Assembly (NCBI GenBank): GCA_012026685.1 | Contig: VEOY01000193.1 | Coordinates: forward strand, 1 to 53,926 | Origin: Nitrospirota bacterium | GTDB taxonomy: Bacteria > Nitrospirota > Thermodesulfovibrionia > Thermodesulfovibrionales > UBA6898 | Direction of reading: 5' to 3' | Length of the DNA stretch: 53,926 nucleotides | Part shown: positions 1-9,598 of the stretch, piece by piece | Layout: every line of letters starts with the position of its first letter | Position numbering within the stretch: the stretch's first letter is position 1 | Position numbers and translations under genes: made by a program | Notes under the pieces: generated by a model | What the model saw: the letters and a program-made list of their open reading frames with translations, nothing else | Database searches by the model: none | What the model was told of the DNA's origin: nothing

Positions 1-1
1 C

Positions 2-343
2 CCGTATGATGGAAAACACATTCAGCTCGTTCCGAACTATAGCGCGAGCGTGGGGGCTGATTTCCGTTTTCTCAAATCATTTCTTTTTGCCGCGAATGCC
101 ACCTGGACAGGCAGGAAATACCTTGACAACGACGTCGAGAACAAATTTGATAAAATGGAATCATATACCGTGGTCAACGCAAAACTCTCATACACCTATA
201 AGTCTCTGACAGCATATGTCGGGGTTAATAACATCTTCGATGAGAAGTTCTCTGAATACGGCATCGTAGGCTCCACCGGCACCAAGAATTTCTATCCCGC
301 TCCTGAACGCAATTTCTACGGAGGACTGCGCGTAGCATTATAG
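2..343 (+). CDS. TonB-dependent receptor, C-terminal fragment (5' end outside window)
   Basis: Frame open from the window edge; ends in beta-barrel-like ...LTAYVGVNNIFDEKFSEYGI...NFYPAPERNFYGGLRVAL, typical of TonB-dependent receptor C-termini. Confidence 0.8.
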   Translation, partial: PYDGKHIQLVPNYSASVGADFRFLKSFLFAANATWTGRKYLDNDVENKFDKMESYTVVNAKLSYTYKSLTAYVGVNNIFDEKFSEYGIVGSTGTKNFYPAPERNFYGGLRVAL

Positions 344-345
344 TC

Positions 346-1107
346 ATGTTTGGCATCAGGAACAATATTGCCTTATCCGTAATGGTCCATGTGCTGATGG
401 TCGCTGCTGTTTTCGTCGCGGGAAGCAGCAGCGAACTCAGGCAGAGATCAGTGGTCTCCGTGTCGCTGACAGACGCATGGAACACGGAGCCTGACGGCGG
501 CCAAAAGGGAGCATCGGGACAGCAGCAACAAAGGACGGCAATGCCGGCAAGGGAAATGACGCAAAAGAGGCTTGCCATGAAAAATTTATCCGGCATTAAG
601 CCTACGGCGGCTGAAGAAGCTGCCACTGCTCACGAAGCTCCCGGCGTGCAGTCTCTTCCGGACAACTCTCCGTTCAGCCCGTCAGCGTCCTCCCCGGAGG
701 GAGAAGGAAAGGCTGCCGGAGATTCCGCGTCTTCCGCGGGATCGGGGACAGCTTTTCCTTCTGCCGGCAGGGCAGCGGGAACCGCTGCCGTAACGTCTGG
801 CGGCAGCGGCACCGTACAGCAACAGGGGGCATCCGGAGATACGTCACTGCGCCAGAGGATACGGGCTGCACTGCAGGCAAATCTTGTCTATCCCTATATA
901 GCCAAAAAAAAACAGATGGAAGGGTCTGTAATGGTAAGCTTCAGGATAAATCAGACGGGGAATCCTGAGTCGATCCGGATACTGAAAGGTTCCGGGTATT
1001 CCATTCTCGATTCTGCGGCGCGGGAAACCGTGGTCAAGGCGTCTCCCTTCCCGGCTGCAAACAACTTCATAGAAGTTCCCATCACTTTCACGCTCAAAGA
1101 TCACTGA
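346..1107 (+). CDS. tonB: TonB family energy transducer
   Basis: N-terminal TM segment, low-complexity linker, C-terminal TonB domain (LVYPYIAKKKQMEGSVMVSFRINQTGNPESIRILKGSGYSILDSAARETV). Confidence 0.85.
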   Translation: MFGIRNNIALSVMVHVLMVAAVFVAGSSSELRQRSVVSVSLTDAWNTEPDGGQKGASGQQQQRTAMPAREMTQKRLAMKNLSGIKPTAAEEAATAHEAPGVQSLPDNSPFSPSASSPEGEGKAAGDSASSAGSGTAFPSAGRAAGTAAVTSGGSGTVQQQGASGDTSLRQRIRAALQANLVYPYIAKKKQMEGSVMVSFRINQTGNPESIRILKGSGYSILDSAARETVVKASPFPAANNFIEVPITFTLKDH

Positions 1108-1120
1108 CCGGATTTCGGAC

Positions 1121-1155
1121 AAAAAAAGGCCCCCGGATCACCCGGAGGCCTTTCC
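1121..1155. terminator. Probable bidirectional rho-independent terminator between convergent tonB and tusA
   Basis: aaaaaaaGGCCCCCGGatcaCCCGGAGGCCttt inverted repeat between convergent genes. Confidence 0.7.
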
Positions 1156-1178
1156 CCTATTCATCGTCGTATGCTTAA

Positions 1179-1424
1179 TTAGGGCTTCTGGATGTATATC
1201 TCCCAGCTGTCGGCCAGTTTCACGACCTCAAAAGGCATCCCTTTATCCTGAGCGAACCGAGGGAGCGAGTCCTCAGCTGATGCAGGAGCATCGCAGAGGA
1301 TCTTGAGGATACCGCCGCTCGGGAGCTTTTCCAGTGCCTTCTTGGAAAGAACCAGCGGATAAGGGCATACCCTTCCCAATACATCAAGTGTCTGTGTAGG
1401 TGTCTGTGACTTCAAATCTGCCAT
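1179..1424 (-). CDS. tusA: TusA/SirA-like sulfurtransferase
   Basis: 81 aa with LGRVCPYPLVLSKKALEKLPSGGILKIL (CPxP TusA motif). Confidence 0.9.
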   Translation of the reverse strand: MADLKSQTPTQTLDVLGRVCPYPLVLSKKALEKLPSGGILKILCDAPASAEDSLPRFAQDKGMPFEVVKLADSWEIYIQKP

Positions 1425-1441
1425 ATATTCCTCCTTTTAGA

Positions 1442-1855
1442 TTAACAAACAAGGATATGGGTTGCTGCGTCCATCTCCTTCTGTATTTCACCGTACGAAA
1501 CAACGTTAGCTTTTGTTTCTCCTCCAATGTCCTCAGCGTCCATCAGAATGTTGTCTTCGGTCAGGCCGAACTTGTCAAGGTCTTCCTTGCATATAAGGAC
1601 CCTCATGTCGAGTAGAAGGGAATTCTTGGCATGCCCTTCGATCGTGGTAATGCCATAATGTTTCATGCCCTGCTGCCCTTTCAGACAGTTAAGGACGCCG
1701 TCCCCCACATACGAAACAGAGGCTTCGACAAGATCTCCGTCATTCAGATAGATCTCGACAGTCTGGCTCGCAATCGCATGCGTCAGTGCAAGCCTCGATG
1801 CTTCAGTTTTGTAAGGCAGTGAACGAACGATAAATGCAAGTTTTTTTGTCGCCAT
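1442..1855 (-). CDS. DsrE/DsrF-like family protein
   Basis: Small DsrE-fold-like protein in tandem with two others, downstream of the dsr operon. Confidence 0.65.
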   Translation of the reverse strand: MATKKLAFIVRSLPYKTEASRLALTHAIASQTVEIYLNDGDLVEASVSYVGDGVLNCLKGQQGMKHYGITTIEGHAKNSLLLDMRVLICKEDLDKFGLTEDNILMDAEDIGGETKANVVSYGEIQKEMDAATHILVC

Positions 1856-1856
1856 A

Positions 1857-2219
1857 TTAGTCTCCTCCTATATGAAGGACTCTATCCGCGTCAAAGGTGC
1901 TCGCAAGATACCAGTCCATGCTCTTCCGTATAAATCCGTCAGGGCAGTCTTCCTTGTGATAGCCCCGTGCCTCTGCGCATGCTTCGCAAGCGCAGATCTG
2001 AAAATTGCCGGTCGCTATGAGTTCCTGAATCGGCTTTGCCAAAAATGAATAGTCCTTGAATGCCTTCTGTCCTTTTTTCGCGAGCATGGTGGCATTGCCG
2101 GACATCCAGAAATCAACTTTATGTCCCTTTTTCACGGCAGCTTCAGCAAGCTTCACCGAAAAGTCAAGGGACAGTGAGCCTACGAGTGATGAAAATGTTC
2201 CTATGGTCAATTTGCCCAT
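1857..2219 (-). CDS. DsrE/DsrF-like family protein (Cys-rich FQICACEACAE...C)
   Basis: DsrE-like GTFSSLVGSLSLDFSVKLAEAAVKKGHKVDFWMSGNAT; cysteine cluster where DsrE active-site Cys is expected. Confidence 0.7.
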   Translation of the reverse strand: MGKLTIGTFSSLVGSLSLDFSVKLAEAAVKKGHKVDFWMSGNATMLAKKGQKAFKDYSFLAKPIQELIATGNFQICACEACAEARGYHKEDCPDGFIRKSMDWYLASTFDADRVLHIGGD

Positions 2220-2231
2220 TGCCGCCTCCTT

Positions 2232-2528
2232 TTATATCCAGACTACTTTTTCATAGTCATTGAAAATGATATCAACCACATCACCGTAGTTGACCGCCTT
2301 CACCCTGCTATCGAGATTTGCGGCAGTTATCCCTCTGGTCTCGAAGTCTTCGGTAAGGGCATAGAAATTTGCTTTTTTGTCAAGAAGTGATGAGGTCTTG
2401 CCGCCCTCCTTTACCGCCGCATGATAGACGCCGTTGCCGACAAGAATGATGCCGAGCGATTCTGCACTGAGCCTGTCTATCATATCAATACCGTTTCTGT
2501 AGTCGCTCATGAGTACAGCTAATTTCAT
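2232..2528 (-). CDS. DsrH/TusB-like protein (no cysteine)
   Basis: 98 aa, position in a dsrEFH-like triplet, DsrH-like length and pattern. Confidence 0.55.
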   Translation of the reverse strand: MKLAVLMSDYRNGIDMIDRLSAESLGIILVGNGVYHAAVKEGGKTSSLLDKKANFYALTEDFETRGITAANLDSRVKAVNYGDVVDIIFNDYEKVVWI

Positions 2529-2670
2529 TGAAACACCTCCTATGTAAGGATTTTTGAGGAAAGCAGTGTTTTATACCAGTTGGCATGTTCATGCGTCAAA
2601 TAAAAATATCTAATCCGTACATGTGCCGCCGCTTATGAACTGGCAGCGATTCAGCGCGTCTATCATGGAA

Positions 2671-2702
2671 CAGGCGGGCAGCTGCTGATTACCGCCCGCC
2701 TG
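2671..2702. other. Inverted repeat (9-bp perfect stem) between ferredoxin and dsrH-like gene
   Basis: CAGGCGGGC-agctgctgattacc-GCCCGCCTG; no good T-run after it. Confidence 0.6.
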
Positions 2703-2710
2703 AACAGCAG

Positions 2711-2896
2711 TTACATCTCGGTAAGGGTAACCGCTCCCGACGGGCATACGCTCGTGCAGGTCTCACAGCCTTCGCAATCGGCAGCTCTTGCTGGCGAGGC
2801 TTTCCCGTCAACCATGTCAAAAACAGTTACCGGACAGTTGTTCGAACATTCTTCACATCCCGTACATACGTCTGCGTTGACAGCTACAAGATACAT
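2711..2896 (-). CDS. Ferredoxin, 2x[4Fe-4S]
   Basis: CTGCEECSNNCP and CEGCETCTSVCP motifs. Confidence 0.92.
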   Translation of the reverse strand: MYLVAVNADVCTGCEECSNNCPVTVFDMVDGKASPARAADCEGCETCTSVCPSGAVTLTEM

Positions 2897-2976
2897 AATG
2901 TTTCCTCCTTTGTTTCAACATCCCTAAGGATGTTTTTTCCGTTTATCCTCCGACATCACGTCATATACGATGTATA

Positions 2977-4158
2977 TCAATGCTCTACCGCCGTATCCTC
3001 TTCTCTCACGGCAATCGCGACCTTATAGAGAACCGTAAGTATGAGGAAGCCCGTGGCCCATACCCCAGCCGTTATAAGCGTTTCGAGAAATGTCGGCCAG
3101 TACTCGGTGATCCCCTCGAACATATTGGGGACAAATCCCCCGATAATCAGCCCGAAACCCTTATCGATCCAGAGGGAACTGAACAGGGCGATGCAGGCAA
3201 AAGCCAGAATGCTTTCGTTCCTGCGGAGATGGGGGAATACCAGTATTGCCAGAGCGACTACCGCAAGGATGCTCGAAAGCCACATCAGAGGAACCATTTT
3301 TGTGTGTCCATCTATTCCGACGTACAGATAATGGAATGGATGCATGTGGCCGGGAATATTGCTGTAAAACGCGGTGAAAAATTCCAGGCCAAGGAGAAAT
3401 ACGTTGGCAAACATCGCGTACGTCACGATCTTGCCGATGGCCTGGATTGCTTCTGTTCCAGGATCGAATTTCGAAAATTTCCGTACCAGAAGAGCCAGAA
3501 TAATTAAGAGGGCAGGGCCTCCTGCAAACGCTGACGCAAGGAACCGGGCCGCCATGACCGCAGTCAGCCAGAAGTGTCTGCCCGGAATACCGGCATAAAG
3601 GAACGCTGTGACCGTATGGATGCTGACAGCCCAGGGTACAGAAAGGTAGATCAGCGGCTTTACCCAATCGGGCGGCCTGACTCCTTTGCGGTCGGCGCCA
3701 AGTGTTGTCCAGCCGATGATCAGGTTCAGCAAAAGGTAGCCGTTCAGAACGACCACGTCCCAAAATACGATCGACCCCGGTGTCGGATGAAGAAGGATAT
3801 TGGCGACCCTCATCGGCTGGCCCATGTCAGCCATGATGAACAGGACGCACATGATGACAGCCGAGACAGCGAGGAACTCCCCCAGGATCACGATCTTGCT
3901 GAACTTTTTGAAGTCATGCAAATAATAAGGGATAACGAGCATTACTGCCGAGGCGGCAACACCGACCAGGAACGTGAACTGGCCGATATAGAGACCCCAG
4001 GATACGTCCCTGCTCAATCCCGTGATACCCAGACCTTCGTTCAGCTGTTTCCAATACGCAATGCAGCCGACACCGATCACCGCAAGCAGGAAGAATATCC
4101 ATGCCCAATATCTGTTGCTTCCGCTCAGCGCCTTCTCAAGCATGCTCGCCACCTCCAA
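2977..4158 (-). CDS. dsrP: DsrP, NrfD-family membrane subunit of DsrMKJOP
   Basis: NrfD/HmeB-like multi-TM protein, last gene of the dsrMKJOP order. Confidence 0.92.
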   Translation of the reverse strand: MEVASMLEKALSGSNRYWAWIFFLLAVIGVGCIAYWKQLNEGLGITGLSRDVSWGLYIGQFTFLVGVAASAVMLVIPYYLHDFKKFSKIVILGEFLAVSAVIMCVLFIMADMGQPMRVANILLHPTPGSIVFWDVVVLNGYLLLNLIIGWTTLGADRKGVRPPDWVKPLIYLSVPWAVSIHTVTAFLYAGIPGRHFWLTAVMAARFLASAFAGGPALLIILALLVRKFSKFDPGTEAIQAIGKIVTYAMFANVFLLGLEFFTAFYSNIPGHMHPFHYLYVGIDGHTKMVPLMWLSSILAVVALAILVFPHLRRNESILAFACIALFSSLWIDKGFGLIIGGFVPNMFEGITEYWPTFLETLITAGVWATGFLILTVLYKVAIAVREEDTAVEH

Positions 4159-4939
4159 TCACATAGTAGATACTCGGCTGTGTCCCGAGTTCGGGCTTTC
4201 TCCGGATCGTATACTTTTCTGCGATCAGCTTCCGCACTTCGGAATTGGGGTCATCAAGATCGCCGAAAACGATCGCGCCGCTGGAAGCCTCTGCACATGC
4301 CGGCTGCTGACCGATCGCAAGCCGCTCATAGCATGCGGTACACTTTTCGACAACACCGATCATACGGGTCGGGAACGTTTTATTCTCCACCTTGATGTTC
4401 GGGCGTGGATCCGTGTAGTTGAAGCTTCTCGCACCGAACGGACATGCTGCCATACAGAACCTGCAGCCGATGCACCGGTGCATGTCCTGCATCACAATGC
4501 CGTCGCTCGCGCGCTTGAAGGTCGCCTTGGTCGGGCAGACCCGCACGCAGGCTGGATTCTGACAGTGGTTGCAGAAGAGGAGAAAGTTCTTTTCCTGCAG
4601 TTCCTTGTTCATGATCTTGTCTTCAGCGGTGTTCGGGAAGGTATGCTCATAGGTGTCCCTCCATATCCATTTGACCTCATGCCGCGGGTTTGGATTGTTG
4701 GGAACGTTGTGAATGTCATGGCAGGCGTTGACACACTTCTGGTAGTCCTCATCGGTCGAGAGCTTGCTGACATCAACCACAAAGCCCCACCTCTTAGCCT
4801 TGAGGGCTCTCGGGTCCGGGTGGATCTGTGCTGCCTCAAGGTTCCCCCTGCCGATATTGCTGATGACAGAAGCGCCGCCAACACCAAGGACGGTCGATGC
4901 ACTGGCTAATTTGAGAAATTGTCTTCTGTTCATGCTCAT
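4136..4939 (-). CDS. dsrO: DsrO, Tat-exported ferredoxin-like iron-sulfur subunit
   Basis: Tat signal [19 protein letters not shown], multiple CxxCxxC clusters; start set at the Tat Met. Confidence 0.93.
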   Translation of the reverse strand: MSMNRRQFLKLASASTVLGVGGASVISNIGRGNLEAAQIHPDPRALKAKRWGFVVDVSKLSTDEDYQKCVNACHDIHNVPNNPNPRHEVKWIWRDTYEHTFPNTAEDKIMNKELQEKNFLLFCNHCQNPACVRVCPTKATFKRASDGIVMQDMHRCIGCRFCMAACPFGARSFNYTDPRPNIKVENKTFPTRMIGVVEKCTACYERLAIGQQPACAEASSGAIVFGDLDDPNSEVRKLIAEKYTIRRKPELGTQPSIYYVIGGGEHA

Positions 4940-5334
4940 GACTTGTTCTCCTTCGGTGCGATATGACAGCTCCAGCAATATGGCACCACCGCCATATAGT
5001 TGTGGCACTTGTCGCAGAACTCCTTCTTGTTCGAATGGCATTTCATGCAGCCGTTCTGGAGACTGATTCCATATTCATTGCCGTCCGAACCGACATAGAT
5101 GCGATTTCCGTTGCGGACCACTTCGTCGCGCCAAGTGTTCAGGAGCTGCATGTGCTCTGACCTCATGAAGGCCTTCGGCTCCACGCAATGCTTTACCGGC
5201 ATCGCATTTATCTCCGGCGTGTCGATGCTCGGCTCTATCTTCGCATTTGCCTTGCCAAGGTTCAGCAGGAAGGGCAGCGTTGCCAGGATGAAAAAGACTG
5301 CCAGTCCGGCTATGATCTTTCCGGAATTGTACAT
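4936..5334 (-). CDS. dsrJ: DsrJ, triheme cytochrome c
   Basis: CMKCH, CDKCH and CWSCH haem motifs, N-terminal TM, between dsrK and dsrO. Confidence 0.93.
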   Translation of the reverse strand: MYNSGKIIAGLAVFFILATLPFLLNLGKANAKIEPSIDTPEINAMPVKHCVEPKAFMRSEHMQLLNTWRDEVVRNGNRIYVGSDGNEYGISLQNGCMKCHSNKKEFCDKCHNYMAVVPYCWSCHIAPKENKS

Positions 5335-6947
5335 TATTCGTTACCTCCCTTCCCCGGGAGCGGCTCTCCTCTGAGGTCTGTCTCCCTCTCCTTCTCTCCC
5401 GTCATGATCAGGGCGTTCGCCACGAGCTCATGCACGCCGGTCACCCGCGTTCCGGGCACCCAGTAGTCCATGGATGCGGAGAGCGTCGCCCTGTCAATAG
5501 CGCAGATATTGGCCAGTGTATTCACACCGTGCTGTTCCTTTACATGCTTGACCGCGTTTGCTCTCGGGTATCCGCCGCGCATCCTGATCTCCATATTTTC
5601 ACTCGCGTTCAGGCCGGTTCCGCTGCCGCAGCAGAAGGTCCGCTCCCTGATCGTATTGTCAGGCATCTCATGGAACTTGTTGCAGACGTTGTTGATGATG
5701 TACCGCGGCTCCTCCAGAAGGCCCATGCCCCGCGCCGTGTTGCAGGAATCATGATACGTGACGACCAGGTCGTCGTTCCTGCTCGGATCAAGCTTGAGCT
5801 TATTATTTTTGATGAGATCTGCCGTAAACTCCGTCACATGGATCATCTTGGTCGATGCAGCATTGTCGAAGACCGTACCGGTTATCGGGGACTTCGGCAC
5901 TTCCATGAAATCCGTCGGTCCGTTCCACGTGTCCATATACTGGTTCAGGACCCTCCACATATGGCCGCACTCGCCGCCGATGATGTACTTCACGCCGAGT
6001 CTCTTTGCCTCAGCGTATATCTTTGAGTTAAGCCTCTTGGCCATCTCGTTCGACGTGAAAAACCCGAAATTGCCGCCCTCCGATGCGTAGGTAGACCATG
6101 TGTAGTCAAGCCCCAGCTCATGGAAGAGCATCATGTACCCCATGCAGGTGAACGTCCCCGGATCAGCGAAGAGGTCACCTGAAGGAGTCACAAAAAGGAT
6201 CTCCGCACCTTTTCTGTTGAAGGAAGGGTTTATCCTGATGCCGGTGATGGTCTCGATATCGTCGATCATGCCCTCAATGCTGTTCATGATGGCGTGAGGC
6301 TCGAGTCCGAGGTGGTTGCCCTTCATATAGCAGTTTGCCACCGGCCCGGAAATCCAGTCCGTGTTCAGACCGAGGAGATTGGTGAACTCCCTTGCCATCA
6401 TCGTGATCTCTGCCGTATCGATGCCGTAGGGGCAGAAGACCGAACAGCGCCTGCATTCCGTACACTGATAGAAGTAGTACCACCATTCTTTGAGCACACT
6501 GAGGTTGAGTTCGCGGGCACCCGCCAGCTTGCCGAGGTACTTGCCCGAGCTGGTAAAGTATTTCCGGTAGACGGAACGCAAAAGCTCCGCCCTGAGAACC
6601 GGCATATTCTTCGGGTCTCCGCCTCCGATAAAGAAGTGGCATTTGTCAGCGCATGCACCGCATCTGACGCAGATGTCCATGAAGACCTTGAATGAACGAT
6701 ACTTCGAGAGCCTGTCTGCCATCGCCTCGAGAACCGTACCCTCCCAGTCCTTCGGCAGCTTCCAGTTCTCTTCGACCGGTGACCAGTCCCGGGCATTGGG
6801 GAATTCTACCGTTGCAAGGTTCTTGCCCTTTGCCCCCCAACAGAAGTTGCCCGGCTTGAGTTCGACCGGCTGGTCCATCCAGTTTTCCGACTGCGGAGGG
6901 TTGTAATCTATCTTTAAGAGTTCTGCTGGTGTTGATAGTTTTGCCAT
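5334..6947 (-). CDS. dsrK: DsrK, HdrD-like iron-sulfur protein
   Basis: CVRCGACADKC and CTECRRCSVFCP ferredoxin motifs plus CCG domain (FCCGSGTGLNASENMEIR). Confidence 0.95.
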   Translation of the reverse strand: MAKLSTPAELLKIDYNPPQSENWMDQPVELKPGNFCWGAKGKNLATVEFPNARDWSPVEENWKLPKDWEGTVLEAMADRLSKYRSFKVFMDICVRCGACADKCHFFIGGGDPKNMPVLRAELLRSVYRKYFTSSGKYLGKLAGARELNLSVLKEWWYYFYQCTECRRCSVFCPYGIDTAEITMMAREFTNLLGLNTDWISGPVANCYMKGNHLGLEPHAIMNSIEGMIDDIETITGIRINPSFNRKGAEILFVTPSGDLFADPGTFTCMGYMMLFHELGLDYTWSTYASEGGNFGFFTSNEMAKRLNSKIYAEAKRLGVKYIIGGECGHMWRVLNQYMDTWNGPTDFMEVPKSPITGTVFDNAASTKMIHVTEFTADLIKNNKLKLDPSRNDDLVVTYHDSCNTARGMGLLEEPRYIINNVCNKFHEMPDNTIRERTFCCGSGTGLNASENMEIRMRGGYPRANAVKHVKEQHGVNTLANICAIDRATLSASMDYWVPGTRVTGVHELVANALIMTGEKERETDLRGEPLPGKGGNE

Positions 6948-6949
6948 GG

Positions 6950-7942
6950 CTACTCCTTTTCGACCGGCAGTCCGGCCTTTTTCATCTTCTCCCTGAATTC
7001 ATCCTCATACTCCTCGTAGGTATGGACATGGACAGGATAGTTCCAGGGATTGATGTACCGTACTATTCTGCTGTCATTTGCCATGTTTCTCGTCGGGCTC
7101 AGAAAGACCCCGCCCATATGCATCAGCTTGCTGAAGGGGAAATACATCAGGAGAATGGAGATAAGGAAAAGATGCACGTAAAAAATGGCCCCGATGCCCT
7201 GTGGGATGATAGGGTTCAGGCTCACCAGACCCATGGCGAGCTGCTTGACGCCGACGATGTGCACCTTAAAGAAATATCTCATGAGGATGCCCGTGATCGC
7301 TATGCCGAGGATCAGAAAAAGCGGGAAGAAATCGGCAGCAAGCGAGATGTATCTGATCTGGGGCAGATAAACCCTCCGGACGAGGAGGAACGTGACCGCA
7401 CCGAGGATCACAGCGTCAGTCATATAAAAAAGCGGCGCGCCGATCTGGAAGAAGCTGTCTGCCCCCTCCATCATCTTGATGACCGCAGGAACGTCCTGAA
7501 CGAAGAACCGGTAGTGCCGTACAAAAATGAACAGGAACGACCAGTGGAACGCGAGTCCGGCAAGCCAGAGCAGTTTCTCTGAGCCATAGACCGCCTTCCC
7601 CTCTTTCATCTCCGTCTTCATATTTCTGAAGAGGGAGCGGAAGAATAATACTTCAAGGAACATCCTTCCCACGACCTGCATCGTCGTGACCGGGTTCTCA
7701 AGCTTGTCCTGCTTGATCCACGGGAGCGATTTCTGCTGCCCGCATGTTGTCGGGATGCAGAAGGGCACAGGAGATTTTCCCCATTGGACAACGCGGTAGA
7801 TAAAACCGAGCACGAACACCGCTACCGCTGCATAGGGTACGATGACCCCGAAGAAAACCTGCGTCTGATGTGCCACCGTCACCCCGAACAATGGAAGCAG
7901 CATGAGTATCACAACTGCAATAAAGGGTAATACGGTTTTCAT
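6950..7942 (-). CDS. dsrM: DsrM, membrane b-type cytochrome subunit
   Basis: Multi-TM NarI-like protein upstream of dsrK; start set at MKTVLPFIAVVI. Confidence 0.92.
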   Translation of the reverse strand: MKTVLPFIAVVILMLLPLFGVTVAHQTQVFFGVIVPYAAVAVFVLGFIYRVVQWGKSPVPFCIPTTCGQQKSLPWIKQDKLENPVTTMQVVGRMFLEVLFFRSLFRNMKTEMKEGKAVYGSEKLLWLAGLAFHWSFLFIFVRHYRFFVQDVPAVIKMMEGADSFFQIGAPLFYMTDAVILGAVTFLLVRRVYLPQIRYISLAADFFPLFLILGIAITGILMRYFFKVHIVGVKQLAMGLVSLNPIIPQGIGAIFYVHLFLISILLMYFPFSKLMHMGGVFLSPTRNMANDSRIVRYINPWNYPVHVHTYEEYEDEFREKMKKAGLPVEKE

Positions 7943-8502
7943 GTGTTTACCTCTTTCTTTTGTATTGCGATAAAATTGGTTTGTTTCTCTGGGTCCTCGG
8001 TCTCGGTAACCATGTTCGCCTTCTGGAGGAGCCGGTAGGTCATGTTCTTCATTTCGTTCGCCTTGATCTCGTACAGTTTTTCTCTGCACTGCATGAAGAT
8101 GTCGAAAGCGATGAGGGCAAGTGAGTCGATCTGCGATTCAAGGGCTACAAGTTCTTCGGAGAGCTCTGGGGTGAGGGGTGTATCCTTGATGCCGTCCCTG
8201 ATAACGCTTTTCAGGAAAAAAATAAAAGCAACGGCCTGTGAGGCGCTAAATTCCTGGATGGCCCGAACCCTGATGATATTGTCGAGAAAGCCCGAAATCT
8301 TCTCGATCTCTCCGCCGTTGAGGAGTTCCCGGAATATATCTTCTATCCCTGCATGGATGGCCTGACCGACCGGATTCGCAAACTTATCCTTCTGGTTTTT
8401 AAGAAACTTGGCGGTTTCGGCAGGATACGTATCAAGGATCCTGTCAAACCATGCAGCAAGCAATCCGTCTTTTTTCGCTGAAAGGATAACCTTCAGGCTC
8501 AT
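7939..8502 (-). CDS. RsbRD N-terminal domain-like protein, first gene of the dsrMKJOP operon
   Basis: All-helical protein (AWFDRILDTYPAETAKFLKNQKDKFANPVGQAI) resembling RsbRD_N proteins linked to dsrMKJOP. Confidence 0.7.
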   Translation of the reverse strand: MSLKVILSAKKDGLLAAWFDRILDTYPAETAKFLKNQKDKFANPVGQAIHAGIEDIFRELLNGGEIEKISGFLDNIIRVRAIQEFSASQAVAFIFFLKSVIRDGIKDTPLTPELSEELVALESQIDSLALIAFDIFMQCREKLYEIKANEMKNMTYRLLQKANMVTETEDPEKQTNFIAIQKKEVNT

Positions 8503-8584
8503 CTATTCGAAAAATCCCCCCAATATTTCGCGGCACGAGAACCTGTGTCTTGAGCAGCTGATACGACTCATGAGGCAACAGGAT

Positions 8585-8630
8585 AAAAAACAGTACCCCA
8601 GAGAAGATTCCATGGGGTACTGTTTTTGTT
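8585..8630. terminator. Rho-independent terminator downstream of dsrC (reads on both strands)
   Basis: AAAAAACAGTACCCCA-gagaagattcca-TGGGGTACTGTTTTT. Confidence 0.85.
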
Positions 8631-8652
8631 CAACGAATGTACAGCCAAAGGG

Positions 8653-8988
8653 CTATACGCAACCGGTAGGTTTCGGAAGCCCTGCATATTTACATGCCTG
8701 CTTTGCAGGACCGCCCGGATACAGCTCATACAGGTATTTGGTGTTGCCTTTTTCCGGGCCCATGGCCTTTCCGATCTCTTTAACAAGGATCTTGATCATC
8801 GGAGCAATCTGGTACTGCTTGTAATAGTCACGCAGGAAGTTAATGACCTCCCAGTGCGCAGGAGTAAGGGTAACCCCGTCCAGGCTTGCGAGATGGTCTG
8901 CCATCTCCTTTGTCCAATCATCAAGGTTCAGCAGATAACCATCGTCATCTACCTCAACTGACTTTCCCTGAAATTCCATTGTTGCCAT
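8653..8988 (-). CDS. dsrC: DsrC sulfur carrier
   Basis: C-terminal ...ACKYAGLPKPTGCV with both conserved cysteines; start set at MATMEFQGKSVEV. Confidence 0.96.
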   Translation of the reverse strand: MATMEFQGKSVEVDDDGYLLNLDDWTKEMADHLASLDGVTLTPAHWEVINFLRDYYKQYQIAPMIKILVKEIGKAMGPEKGNTKYLYELYPGGPAKQACKYAGLPKPTGCV

Positions 8989-9237
8989 AATACTGCCCCC
9001 TTTCACATTAGGTTCAAATATACATTCGAAGGGAATAGCTCCCCACATATGAATGCTTGCATCAAAAACAATCTCTACCGAGCTATAAACACTAATACAG
9101 AACCCGTACTCCGGTCAAATAAAAAAATTTTATCATCAAATCATTGTTCTTTATTTTTTAAAGACGGGATTGCCGGAAGTCGAAACTCTGTATATAACCA
9201 TAATGCAAGGATTTTTTTCAACAAAGCACTGGGGATC

Positions 9238-9591
9238 TCATTTTATTACTTTTACAAAGAGATAGACTGCAGCACGCCTCCCCCTGCCGACAGTCTCGGT
9301 GCTGAAACGGTTTCTTCTCTGGTCATAAAAGAATTCCTTGACGTCGTAGTCCTCACCCGGGGTCATGGACCATGCAGTGTCCAGATCCCCGTCGCAGGCA
9401 AGGGTCAGGGCGTCAACATATGCATCTCCCACATTATGACCGGAGCCGTCGTAAACGTACACTGCGCCGCAATCACATCTGCCGCCCTCGATCACATTGC
9501 CGAACTTCGTCATGATCTGCTCGGCTGCCCCGAGCGGACGTTCACAAAATGGGCATCTGAGGATATTGTCTCTTCTTCCGGTGTTCATCAT
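9238..9591 (-). CDS. Zinc-ribbon-like protein of unknown function in dsr cluster
   Basis: CPFCERPLG ... GRCDCGAVYVYDGSGHNVGDAYVDAL; start proposed at MMNTGRRDN. Confidence 0.65.
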   Translation of the reverse strand: MMNTGRRDNILRCPFCERPLGAAEQIMTKFGNVIEGGRCDCGAVYVYDGSGHNVGDAYVDALTLACDGDLDTAWSMTPGEDYDVKEFFYDQRRNRFSTETVGRGRRAAVYLFVKVIK

Positions 9592-9598
9592 GATTATG

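Noticed and set aside
2640-2775. 45-aa minus-strand ORF MPVGSGYPYRDVTAVQAGGNQQLPACSMIDALNRCQFISGGTCTD
   Set aside because: Overlaps the ferredoxin 3' end out of frame and has no clear ribosome-binding site; the Cys-rich tail is curious but unsupported
3574-4395. 273-aa plus-strand ORF opposite dsrP/dsrO
   Set aside because: Shadow ORF antisense to clearly recognisable Dsr genes; composition is basic/low-complexity and shows no family resemblance
4022-4909. 295-aa plus-strand ORF opposite dsrO
   Set aside because: Shadow ORF over conserved Fe-S protein
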